Assembly: GCA_010094045.1 (NCBI GenBank)
Contig: ML986599.1
Location: 304,787-368,786 of the forward strand
Origin: Lojkania enalia
Taxonomy: Eukaryota > Ascomycota > Dothideomycetes > Pleosporales
Direction of reading: 5' to 3'
DNA: 64,000 nt
Made by a program: the position numbers and the translations under genes. The notes beneath the pieces are model-generated. The model was given only the letters and a program-made list of their open reading frames with translations, was not told the origin of the DNA and ran no database searches. How positions within the stretch are numbered: the stretch's first letter is position 1; each line of letters starts with the position of its first letter. Of this stretch, positions 1-11,057 are shown piece by piece.

Positions 1-799
1 TCCTATGGTACACGTTGATGAGATGCCCGGCAGGATCAGCTTCAAATGCTTCCTCATTGCCAAATTTTTCCCAGCCAACTGCGAGTAGCGCCATTGACTT
101 CCCCCAGTCTCCAAGATAATTTATCCTCGTGACATCCCAGCCCATAGTCTCATAGAGCTTGCTGATGAAAGCACCATGGATGGCACTCCTCAAATGCTTG
201 CCCTGGAAATCACAGGCGTTCGGCGAGGAAAACTCGACGACCAGCTTCTTGCGAGCTCCATCTAGAACAGTCGGTTCATGCAGACCAAGAGTAACGTCGC
301 TGCCATAGGTTTCTTTTCTATTCTTGATGTAAGGGAGAAGCACCTGCCCCAGCGTTTTCTGAACGAAAAAGACACGTAGATGTACACCATCCAGAAGCGG
401 AAGCAGAAATAGCGGATGATCTTGCGGGAACTATACACAACATAAGTGGCACGACTATGCTTGGGTCAAGCACCGAACCTTGGTCATTAGGTTTGGGACG
501 AGCTCATCAATTTTCCCGCCTGGGAAGAGTCTTGGCAGTATCACTGTCAAATCTCCATTGAAAATGTTATTGGGCCATTGGATCGACTCAGATGCTACCG
601 CGGAGTTACAACCCGTAAGGCTACTCAGAAGCTCAGCTAGATAAGAGCGATAGATATCCAAAGGGTTGCTGCTAATCGCCTTAGATGCCGGGAAATGTGG
701 AACCGGGACATTCAAGTCCAATATTCCAAGTGATATTTCCAAATCGGTTGTAGGAGGTATAGTCATGGCTTTCGGTGGACTTTTCTTGCCTGAGGCCAA
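1..799 (-). CDS. arginyl-tRNA synthetase paralogue, 5' part (runs off left edge)
   Basis: Class I aminoacyl-tRNA synthetase for arginine by family; only the N-terminal ~250 residues are inside the window. Exon 1 is 479-799 (ATG at 799) and exon 2 is <1-430; the 48-bp GT-AG intron 431-478 removes two in-frame stops. Exon 1 matches the N-terminal additional domain of eukaryotic ArgRS. Exon 2 carries the EFSSPN block, then the WDVTRINYLGDWGK and LLAVGWEKFG blocks typical of the catalytic core. The oddity is the HIGH signature: the family has HAGHLRS after EFSSPN, but here it reads FQGKHLRS and the stretch is one residue shorter, so the first catalytic histidine is absent. The frame is otherwise intact. 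It is probably a diverged second copy rather than the housekeeping enzyme; whether it still charges tRNA cannot be told. Confidence 0.85.
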
Positions 800-1540
800 T
801 TTTGGATAGGAATAATAAGTATTAGGAGTAGCTCAGGCTGAAGGTCGCGCAGGCTGAGCTTATCGAGCTTATCGAGAGTCATCTGATATCTGATTGATGC
901 CTAAACAGCACGCCTGACAGAAGTGAGGCTGAAGATACGCGGTAAGAATGGGTTTTAGATGTCTCGTGATTGATATGGATGATCCTCTTAGATGTGCGGT
1001 CATTGATCACGACTGTGCGCTCAATTGCGTGTTCTCATCGGATTGGTCGTAGCTTGCAGACGCATAGGCGACTAGGGTCGGACGTGAATCCACCCACCCT
1101 ATAGTACATGCATACTTTATAACTAGGATAGGCAGACTGGATGACTAGATAAATATGGAGGTGAAATCAGGCTTTCATGGGTGAGCTACGGCTGCGGTTC
1201 GGGTTGTATGCCGGCTGCTAAACGCTAACTGCCGTGCGCGACGACCTCACAAGCTGATATGCGTCTCTTGATTGTACACATGTGCCGCCCGCCTAGAATC
1301 CGGTGAGATCCTTCTGACGTGGTGTATAGATATTGTAGACAAAACATACCGATCACGGACATCACTAGAGTCAAGCGCCCTATCAATTCATGCCTTCGGA
1401 TAGTCCAGGGAGTAGGCTATAAATTATACCACAATTAAAACCAGCAACATAGCACAGGGGTCCTAGATCACTTTTGCAGACAAACAGGGCTGAGCAATAT
1501 TTCAGTAAGTAGGAATCCAATCCTTGCATCGCTGTCACCT
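800..1540. other. intergenic, nothing recognised
   Basis: Region between the start of the ArgRS paralogue and the 3' end of the first membrane-protein paralogue. I see no gene, RNA or repeat unit, only a short local near-duplication of a GAGCTTATCGAGCTTATCGAG type at about 856-876. Confidence 0.5.
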
Positions 1541-4085
1541 TCATACTCGGATATCTTGGAACTGAGATGCATCTGCGGTAGCAGAAGGGTTTCTGTGTCT
1601 GTCCCGTGTCCATCTGGCCTTGACGTAGTTGCATGCGACCTTCCACCAGCCATACTGTCGCGCTAGGGCCCCGAACGAAACAAATGCCCTCACGACAAGG
1701 GAAAGAACTACAATGCACCCGATCAACGTTTTAGTGTTACGCTGGAAAGGAACAATATTCTGCTCCACTTGAAAGTATGCAAGGGCAATTGTGATGGGAG
1801 CAATGATCTAGCGTATGTTAGCCTTTTCTAGACAGTGTAGCGTAAATATACAAACCGAGAGTGTTAATTCCGCAGTGAGTCCGTTGTGCTGTGTAGTCTC
1901 GAGACTTTCTTTAGTAAGATCGTTACTCTTTCGACTTAAGATATTACTCTCGAAGTTCAGCTGGTTACTTGAGTGGGACAATGAATGACCATCCAAGTTC
2001 AAGCGGAGGCCGAGCTAATCGAGAATCAGGTTCGAATTAGGTACGATTTGTTAAAGAAGTAGAGGATCTTACAATTCTGCAGGAATCCTGGCAAGATTTG
2101 TCAAGGGCAGACACTATCCGCTGGCATTCCTTTAATGAGTCAAAGTGACTTTTGATTGCCCTAAGCGACCAGCTTGGTGACGAGGGGAGGTCAGAGAAGT
2201 ATCCTATGTCACCGTCGGCAGAAGTGAAGACTGTCCAGGCATCTATGGTTCTAGATAGCGACTCCTCAATCCACCGCAGGAAAATCATGCTATCTCGGAT
2301 CCAGTTAAAAGCGGTTCTCGCAGCCATAGCTTCGTTGCCCATGGGTCCTATACTACTAAACAAAACAGCGTAGTGGCGGTCCATCTAAAACTTGGCTTAG
2401 CTCAAGGTCTAGGTTTCGTTTCCGTTATTCAATTCTCTTACATCAGTCTTAATATAGCGCTCTACTGGTCGCACCACATTCTTATATTTCCTGATGACGT
2501 GGCCCATACGGTGCTCCATGACAGCGAGGAAATACTCTCTGGGGTCTCCGAGCGGTTTATTCGCGTCGGCTTTGCCGCTACCTATAATGGGATCTTCTTC
2601 AAACTTCTCATAAGAGAACGGCTCTACAACCGAGCCATCGTCCTCAAAATCATCGTTGAAAGCGTACGCAGTCCACCTTGAATGGTCAGATCCGCAAATT
2701 GCTAGCGAAAACTGAGTCTCATGGATGTAGAATTCGCGATCGACCCGTGCCTTTGGCCATGATCTCTTTAAAAAATAGACATCTTTCCATTTTCTCCGCG
2801 GGTTACACATCCATCTACTCTGAAACCAATCGTTTGGTTTTGACGTGCACGTTAACTCGAGATGAGGGATATGACATTCAAGCTGAAAGACTTTGTATTC
2901 ATGTGCCTGGATACAGCGCGCTGAATCAGCTATTTTCTTTAACCATTACTAGAATAAGCGATAGTAGTACCGGAAGTTTGACGCTGATTGCTGTTTGGAA
3001 AGCAACATGTTTCCAAATAGCGTCACGCAATGTAGAGACTTGATGAAACGGAGCGGTCCGAATTAGAGCGGAAATATAGTATGCATCTAGGTTTACGACG
3101 TAACTTCTCCTTGTCAGTGACTGGACTCGGACGACAGTCGGTTGAAGGGTCTTACACTTACAGAAGTCGGCGATTTGCATCTGGAAGACTAACATGACCA
3201 ATTCGCTAATTATATGGAGTCAGCTTTGGCGATATTCAACGAGACTTCCACAGTGTGCACTAAGTGTTCATTGAATTTCACGCCGGGTAAAATGCCTTAT
3301 ATTTACGCGCACCATCGCGGCTCAATGCCGAGCCAACTCCGAATATAGAGCAGAGTGCCAAACACACAGAAAACACAAGCAACGGCTTGAACCAATCACC
3401 TGAAGTGTATGATGATAGGGAAAATATCTTTATGGTAGCATTCGGAACTAGCTATCTTTGAAAGAACTGCAGTCTATACCTTCTGTTGTAAATATTTGTC
3501 GAGCCCACTCGCTGTGGATCGAGCTGGATATTCCCTTACAGTTCGATTCCGAATCGATTTCGAGGAATCCGCCACATCAAGAGACTTCTTGATGGAGATG
3601 TCTTCTAGAGTGGAGGAAGTCCCTTCGGATGAGGACACATCATCTTCCTGGGAATTTCTAGGTTTAGTGGACGAAGTGGCAGATGAAGAGGGTTCCAATT
3701 CTGTCACGATCGATAGTTCCTGGGTCTTGCACATTGTATTAGAGTAGCTTGGGTCCTGCTTCCGACGCATAGAGGTTCTGTCATCAAGCCATGCCGCAGC
3801 CCGATGACCGGCAGAGCCTATTCCGAAATGAATATCATCCGTCCGAGCCCCTTCGCAGAATTCTTGAAGCTCGTCAACTTCGCAGCAAGGCTCTTCTTCA
3901 TCATCTTGGAAGAAAATGGTAATTTCTTCTCGTATTTCAGTGATTAGATTAACGTCTACACCGCAATTGCGGGCCAATTCTGGAAAATACGGCTTATCGT
4001 CTCCGAGTTGACGGTCCTGGCTGAAATCGGGGTCCCAGTGCTTCTCGTATAGTTCCAATAATTGAAGATTTCTTTCACCATTCAT
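1541..4085 (-). CDS. CorA-like two-TM membrane protein, paralogue A (7 exons)
   Basis: Model: 3480-4085, 3162-3205, 2971-3109, 2442-2906, 2073-2384, 1856-2014, 1541-1807; introns 3206-3479, 3110-3161, 2907-2970, 2385-2441, 2015-2072, 1808-1855. It closes in frame at 663 aa. I placed the exons by aligning with the tandem paralogue at 8099-10240: the 44-nt exon 2 encodes IGHVSLPDANRRL against IGHAKLPDADRRL there. The N-terminal ~200 residues are Ser/Glu-rich and look disordered; the middle has WTAYAF and EAWTVFTSADGDI-type blocks. The C-terminus has two hydrophobic segments around APITIALAYF and TLIGCIVVLSLVV, in the position of the TM pair of fungal CorA-like proteins, without a GMN motif. That family link is inference and I know no function. 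Compared with paralogue B it has three extra introns in its 3' half. Confidence 0.75.
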
Positions 4086-7000
4086 TTTCTCTCAGAGATT
4101 TGCTTGAAATGGGGATGATGATGATATTCAATAAGAAGTCTATTTCCTCGTTATCCTTCGAACTATGTACGGTTTGGAACTATCGATGAGTGGAGTGTCT
4201 GACTAGATCCGTCCCGAGTAATCTAAGCCTGTAGTAGGTAATGAGCATTTGTGAATAGCTACTAGGGTGGCTCTCACCCCGAGGACAAATGATTGAGTAC
4301 CGATGACGAACCAAACATATGTGAGAATGTCTCATAATAGATAGTCGTAGAATGGTGAATTGAGGGAAGGCGGAGCTGTAATATAAAAAGTGCTAGCACG
4401 TTGATCAAAGTGTTTCTCGCTTCTCTTGTGGAGGTCGGTCATATAACATGAAGAGGCTGAAATATGGCAGTTTTGGTCATTAAGTATACAAAATGCCTTC
4501 TATATATGTAGGTGACTAGATTGATCTGAATGCAGTAAGTCCAATCAAGTTTGACCTGTCTCGAGCGCAACCACCACATTACTCTTCTACAGGGATCTAG
4601 TCCAAGTTCATTATGGTCGAATCCATGCCGAACGCGCTTCGGACTGAGATCCTCGTGGTCTGGCAATATGTACAACGGGTTGCGGAACACGTGGGACACG
4701 TGTTTATACCTATATTGATGGAAGGATGTCCACATGAACACTACAAATTCTCGTATTAGGCACCCAACGTTCGCCTTATAGTAGATAGGGCTACCCACGC
4801 ATTGCCAGACATATATGTAATGTCTTCGTTTCGCCTAGACACGGTTTAGCCTGCTAGTTCCCGTAATTCGCTCGATAGGCTTGCCGTTCGAGCCAGGTGG
4901 CTGTGGAGGTTCTGTGGGACAACGCACCAGCTCTTGTATTTGAAAGTTTGTGAAACTACCCGAGGCGCGTCGGGCCCCAATGCGTCTGACATGCATGGAC
5001 TTCGGTTCGCGATTAAATAATTGAAATGTGCGAATATTTGGATTTCGCGCAAGACTAGTGGCACTTGAGACAATGAACAATATTAGTCCCACACTAAGAT
5101 TTTTGGGGTCACGTCTAGTTGACGTACTTTTCTGGACTTATATTTCCCCCCAATTCGCGCGCGACCACGTGAAATTGCCGCCCTTGATGAGCTCGTCGTT
5201 GACGAGGGGGTGAAGGAGAGTCAAATGTGGTGCACCAAATTCTGTTGAATACGCGTTATGTAGGAAGATAGGGGGAGAAACAACCAAAACGGGACTGATG
5301 TAATTTCGGAAGATTCTTTCAGGGTTGAAATAAATACCGGGGGTTCCTCAACGCCACGTCTTCTCCCTTCACAAATAGAGGCTGGTGGTCGTTCGTATGT
5401 GGCTTTCCTTTTCATAGCAAACAAATTTTGGGTCAGCTGAAGTTTGTTAACTATTAAGTCCCTTGTATTACTAAATTCTAGCAAACGCACCCCTTGTATC
5501 CTATTCCAAAGCCTTCAAGGCTATACGAGGATCAGCCAATCGCCAGGACTCCGATTCGTAGACGTGCTTTGTATCGAGATGGGAGCCGTAGATAGTACGC
5601 GTTGGTCAGATAAAGTTGGTTGTGTTCTTTTCAATAGTTAGCTCAATTTTGGAGATGCACATTGCAACCTTTCCCTTCAAATCATTTACCTACGTATCTC
5701 CATAATGTATTTCGCACCGCTGTGCGGATCGGAGTTCCAAACTTAACCTGCAAATCCTTCATGCAAATAGATGACATAGACCGATGGGCTCGGGGTAAGC
5801 CTGAGAGGATTAGTGATTTGTATCCAGACGCCGTAATGTGTCCTTGCCTAGCCTCCGCTCGGCTTTGAGCACCTTAAAAAGTCCTAATTACTTACAGCAA
5901 ACTAATTAGTCTCATGATCTTCGGGCGACCGTGTAAAGTGGTGACTTTGTCGTCGGACGCGGATGCGGGACTAGAGGGCAGAGGTCGCTGAGGGGTCTCG
6001 CAGCGGCTCTTTTCCACTATTCTTTCTCACCATGACTAATCCCTCCGGGAATTTTCAAAAAAACCCTTCGACATCCCACGCGCAGGACCTCCGATCGCTT
6101 CGGTACCCGATAACGGGTGTCTTGTCCTTGGCCAGGGTGATTGCGTCGGGCATAGGCCATGAATTTAAGGCTAGGCCCTATGGTACGTATGTCAAGTCAC
6201 CGTAGGTTAAACTAGCGTAAACCTCTAACATCTTTCAGTGACCTTTAAAGCATGTACAAGCAATCAGTGAATCTAGTTATATAGGGTATTATGTATTAGA
6301 GCCGAGCGATCGTTTGCCCGAGCCTACCCAGAGTTTGCACCAGGTATCTGCAGGCATGCCACGTTTCGGCAACTTGATAAACCCCGCCGGCTCTACGTAC
6401 AAACCCGGCCAGACTAAATCTAGCTTCACCCCTATTCTAGTCTTGGATATAACGTGCCCCATCGATGGCTAGAAGATTTTTCATTTCAATTGTCTTCTGC
6501 ATCAAGTAAAGTGCGACCCCTTTTGAATAGCATATATACGTTTCACACGTCGTCCGAATGCCATCAAGCTTCCTTCTACTTGGCAAAGTTAATTAATCTT
6601 ATGCACAGTAACTTACAAATCCACAAGCAAATTTGACGCGTTCTAAAATGGTCTTGCAACACAACAAAGGCAATATTGATTGGTTATTTGATTATTTTTC
6701 AATATCCAACCAATGGCAATCCTGATATCCACCATACAATAGTAGGAAACTTCTGAGGTATCATAATTTGTCGTTTTTAGGATACAATTGCTACAATGCG
6801 TCTTAGTGCTAGTGCTTTAAACATGGTTAAAATTGCATGACACTTGCCTGGCTCATTGCACCGACACCCATACTATTCAACTTTCGAGAGTGAGCCGTGA
6901 GCACATTGAGGGGTTACCGCATCGAGAGCACGAACTGTTGCGGATATTTAAAGACGAGCACATCCACAGTCACACTTGACACATGTTCGGAATACAAAGT

Positions 7001-8098
7001 CATTTAGAAGGCCAGGACTGGTCGCTTACGTATTGCCACAAATATGTTTTCTTTTTTTTGCCTAACATCATTTGCAAGTATACCTTGAGCCTACAAGTCT
7101 CAAAAACTCACCATTAATTGATACGATGATAATACGCTCTTGGCTCACGCAGCCAAATTCCCTGCAGATGGCTATGCGTCTCTAGTATACATGGGCATCC
7201 CGATAAGACACTGAACCAAGTAGAAACATTCGTGTTAATAAAGACACGGTTGCCCGATAGCTAGTTGCGAGTGTGTGTACCGTCTATAGCAATTATTAAG
7301 TCAACTTAGAAGATTAGATTAGACATTAGCGCAAATATTTGCCTGCTGTAGTCAATCATCGCTCCTATAAGGCCGTCAGTTAAGCCGATGCGAAACTATC
7401 CACATCCATTAAGATGCGATAGTCTGGTACTTAACTGTAGACTCTTGCGCGCCCTCTGTAAACAACAATATGGTATCAGTGGGAACTAGGAAAGGACGTA
7501 CAGTGATCTCGCTCAACAACTCCTGTTCCCCATTTTATACTCGCTATTGGTATCGCTCATAGTTGCAAGCTGACTCTATACGCTGGGGGTCTGGTCCTTC
7601 AGGCTCAAGATATCCGCTAGCGACGCCTTTTCTTTTCAGTACACGATATAGAAATGTCCCCGTCTGAGGTGTCCATGCTTGAAGAAATATCTTGACTAAT
7701 AGGGTAAGATAGGGGTACAAGATATGTGAACTTAAGATTGATCGATAGTCTAGAGCTGTGGGTATAAGCACGGCCCTAGCGCACTACATGGCCAATAGAA
7801 CCCTAGCTATAGCCAAGGAGGATGGCGCCGAAGCCTCACTGACACGCGTAGACTGTTGCAAGGATATTCTTGTTCTTCAGAGACGAATTAGAGACTAGCA
7901 GTAGCATAAACTACCAGATAAATCAAAGGGCAGTCCTCAATTTTGGATAGAGATGTAGTAAAAGTGCGATTGATAAGGTGAAAAAGAGATAACATCACAA
8001 GCTATTTAATTCCTTGATATGTCTTGACCAAAGTTGAAACACAAGCTTAGGGGAAGCCATGTATCTTCGGAGTACATGCACAGGCTCTCTCAAACTTC
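4086..8098. other. 4-kb gene desert between the two paralogues
   Basis: No reading frame here shows a recognisable domain, and I saw no rRNA or tRNA. Short open frames such as 4439-4798 (minus) lack any family resemblance. The stretch at 5934-6130 is more GC-rich than its surroundings. It could be decayed repeat or simple intergenic sequence; I cannot classify it. Confidence 0.5.
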
Positions 8099-10240
8099 CT
8101 ACACTGGTATTGCATCAGTTCTATCCCCGTCCGTCCCACCCCTAGGAGCAACACGCTGGTTCGATCTTCTCCGCAGCCCATCCATCACGTAATAGCGCTC
8201 AAGGATAGAACTTGGTGTATACCCACGAAGTTGTTCTCTTTGCTTGCTGGTCGTGATTTTTCTCCACCAGTGAAACCGACGCAAAGAGCCTCCCTTCAGA
8301 AAAAGTAGTAACTGTAATACTGCTGTGATAAAAATAATGGAGATGCTAAATGACATGAGGTTTCTCTTAAAAGACATGATATTATCAGGTATGGCGAAAA
8401 AGGCGCTAACAATCGCAATGGGTGAGATGACCGAGACCGTAAGTTCGGAGTTCGACCCGCTTGATTGGACAGCTTTGTTACTCTCTAATGCGAAGCGCAG
8501 CTGAAGCATTTGTGCTGATACAAGGCATTGCTGCTCTAGAAAGTTTACTCTTCTCCGAATATGTTCCAAATTTCGTTCGAGGCCTTCCAATTTACTACAT
8601 GACTCATTGGCTTCTAACAAGAGGCGTTTCGTTCGGGTGTCCAAGTCAGAAAAATAGTTGATATCTCCATTTGGCGATGTAAATATATGCCAAGCTTCTA
8701 TGGTCTTTGATAGTCTCTCTTTCAGGTCATGGATTAGGCTTGAAGTCTTATGAATCCAATCAAAAACATTCATCATTTCCTCAGGGGTGTTCGGGAGAAT
8801 CTGGTATTTTTCAGTGTACTCTTGGATCCAGCCTTCAAGTTTCCGCACTAATTCAATCCATTCATTACCAACTCTGTCTAAACGGCGATTTATAGCCAGT
8901 ATGTAATACCTTCTTGGATCCCAGATAAGATTTACGCGGTCACATGGAGCGTCTATAATCGGATCATAGGGAAGCATATCTTGGTCTTCAGAGTCGTCAG
9001 AGTCTCCGTCGTCACTAGAGTTGGAGTCAGATTTTCGATCCTTATTCAAATCTGTGTCTTCAAAGCCATATACAGTCCACCGTGTCTCATCTGAGCCAAA
9101 AACGACGATCGATATTTGTGCTTCATGGATCCCTGTCTTACTATCCCCTAACTCCGAGCTATTTTGTGTCCAAAAAGTTAGGTCGATCCACTGGCGTTGA
9201 GGCGTTCCGAAGTTTCGACTTGAACTTTCATCCCGTAGCGACATTCTCAACGCATAATAGGGTAAATGAAACTCTAATTGGAAGTAGTGAAATCCGTTCA
9301 CCTATTTATAGAGTAAGTTTCATCATCTTGAGAATGACCTGCGTATATCGGACCCTACCGGCATTTTAACTTTGATAGAACACTCTAGGGCAAGATATTT
9401 CCATAAAGTATCTCTTAGTCCATATACCTGATAACCATGCACAGTCTGAACTAATGCTAAGATGTAGTAAGGATCTAAGCCTTCAACATAACTATAGCCG
9501 TCAATCGACATGAGATGAATTCGATTTTAGTTGTCTTACATAAGTCGTCTATCGGCGTCAGGCAGTTTTGCATGACCAATCCGCTATAAAACGCTTAGCT
9601 GTGTTACATATTGCTTATTGTAAGCAAAGGTTCGAGCTGGTACAAAAGACTATGTGGCCACTTTCAAATGGAAAGAAAGAGGAAGGCCTTACGAGGTAAT
9701 TAAATGAGGTTAACCTACGTCTTCTTTCAAATGGGCATATAGTGAAGCTGCTGTAAGAGTCGAGTCATATATTCTAAAGCTCGATGATTCGCCTGAACCA
9801 GACATAATGGACTCGGACGGGGAATCCGATTGGGTAGAACGGCTTCTTCCCCCTCCAGAGAATTGGCCATTTTCTGAAGAAGTGGCGCTCGATGGGATCT
9901 GGTCTGGGGGCGTTTGCGGAGGTGGGCTAGTATGTAGCCTTTTGCTCCGATCGTCGAGCCAAGCGGCCTTTCGAGTCTCAGGGAAATCTTGGTTTAGACT
10001 TTCTAGGACTATTCCTCGGCAGAAGTTTTCCACCAGCTCAGCTTCCCAGATAGGTCCATCGTGATCTAAGTGCCGCATAACCTTAGATATCGGATTCGGA
10101 TGCGCATGGCTTTCTGCCTGCGCCGGAGATTCAAGAAAAAAATCTTGGCAAGCATCTCTAGGTGTAAGAAATGTTTTGTCCCATTCTTTGATAAGAAAGG
10201 GGTGAACCCCTTGATTATAGGAACCTTGGGAAGATGCCAT
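8099..10240 (-). CDS. CorA-like two-TM membrane protein, paralogue B (4 exons)
   Basis: Model: 9719-10240, 9540-9583, 9359-9491, 8099-9301; introns 9584-9718, 9492-9539, 9302-9358; 633 aa, ATG at 10240. The first three splice sites occupy the same protein positions and phases as in paralogue A at 1541-4085. Seen: a Pro/Ser-rich N-terminal region, conserved YVEGLDPYYILALVQT, WTVYGFED followed by an Asp/Ser-rich acidic run, DPRRYYILAINRRLDRV, EAWHIFTSPNGDINYFSDL, a predicted coiled stretch, then two TM segments around SPIAIVSAFFAIP and SISIIFITAVLQLLLFL near the end and a basic tail. A CorA-like membrane topology is inferred from this tail only. Exon 4 is a continuous 1203 bp where paralogue A is split by three introns. 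Function unknown. Confidence 0.78.
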
Positions 10241-11057
10241 AACTGCCCGAGGCTGATAAGATTGTCAGCGAAGATTTTGAATACTAGATACACGCTGGGG
10301 GATAAAGGCATGAAGAATATAGTAGAATTCATACTGTAAGAATCGGATTAAAGATTTTATTACTTAACTAGCGAGTCCTTCGCGAGAAACTAGACTAAAA
10401 GCCGGCTCTAGAAGGAAGAGCGTGAGAATAAAAAAATGTAGAGTGGATGAAGGCAGAATAAGCGCTACTAGGCTCATAAGTGAGTAAAAGAAGCTGAACA
10501 GGTACCCCAGCCTTTTCGTTAGCTGTCATTTGTATACGATGGCGCCTTAACAACAGTTCCAAAGCGTGGATAGAACCTATTAGAATTGGGAAAGCATTTT
10601 GATAGCCTCGCCGCATGCCAAGTTATGCCAAGGTCAGCCGCTGTGGAACTGCTTAGGTCGTGTGTAGCATTGGCGTATTGAAGTAGAATCTTCAAGAATA
10701 ATAACATCCTAGCTGGCGAGAGTTGATTATATATTCATGTGAACGGTGTAATAGATGAAAATACGCTTTCAATACCATTTGAAGAGAGAGCGGTCCCCAA
10801 CAATCAAGACAAGGTTGAGGAGAGTGGCACGGTGCGACGGAACCGAGTTGCTACCTCAGCCCCCACCACTCCTGGTAGAGCACTTCGAGGCTGTAAAGTG
10901 TCAACATCTCCATCTCAAATATATACAATGCTCTATAGACTCTACGAAGCTAATTCTGGATGAAGGCATCGTCGCATTGATTCTTTTTCTATGATACTTC
11001 CCGATACCTATATCCGCGAGCCACCTTGACCATACTAATTTGTAGTTCCAACTAACA
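10241..11057. other. intergenic, nothing recognised
   Basis: Upstream flank of paralogue B and of the pseudogene that follows. Short open frames (for example 10739-10963) show no family resemblance and are not called. Confidence 0.5.

Noticed and set aside
2030..2045. GGTTCGAATTAG, resembling a tRNA T-loop
   Set aside because: Lies at the edge of an intron of paralogue A; no acceptor stem or anticodon arm can be drawn around it.
4439..4798. 119-aa minus-strand open frame in the gene desert
   Set aside because: No family resemblance, signal peptide or splice partners; AT-rich DNA gives such frames by chance.
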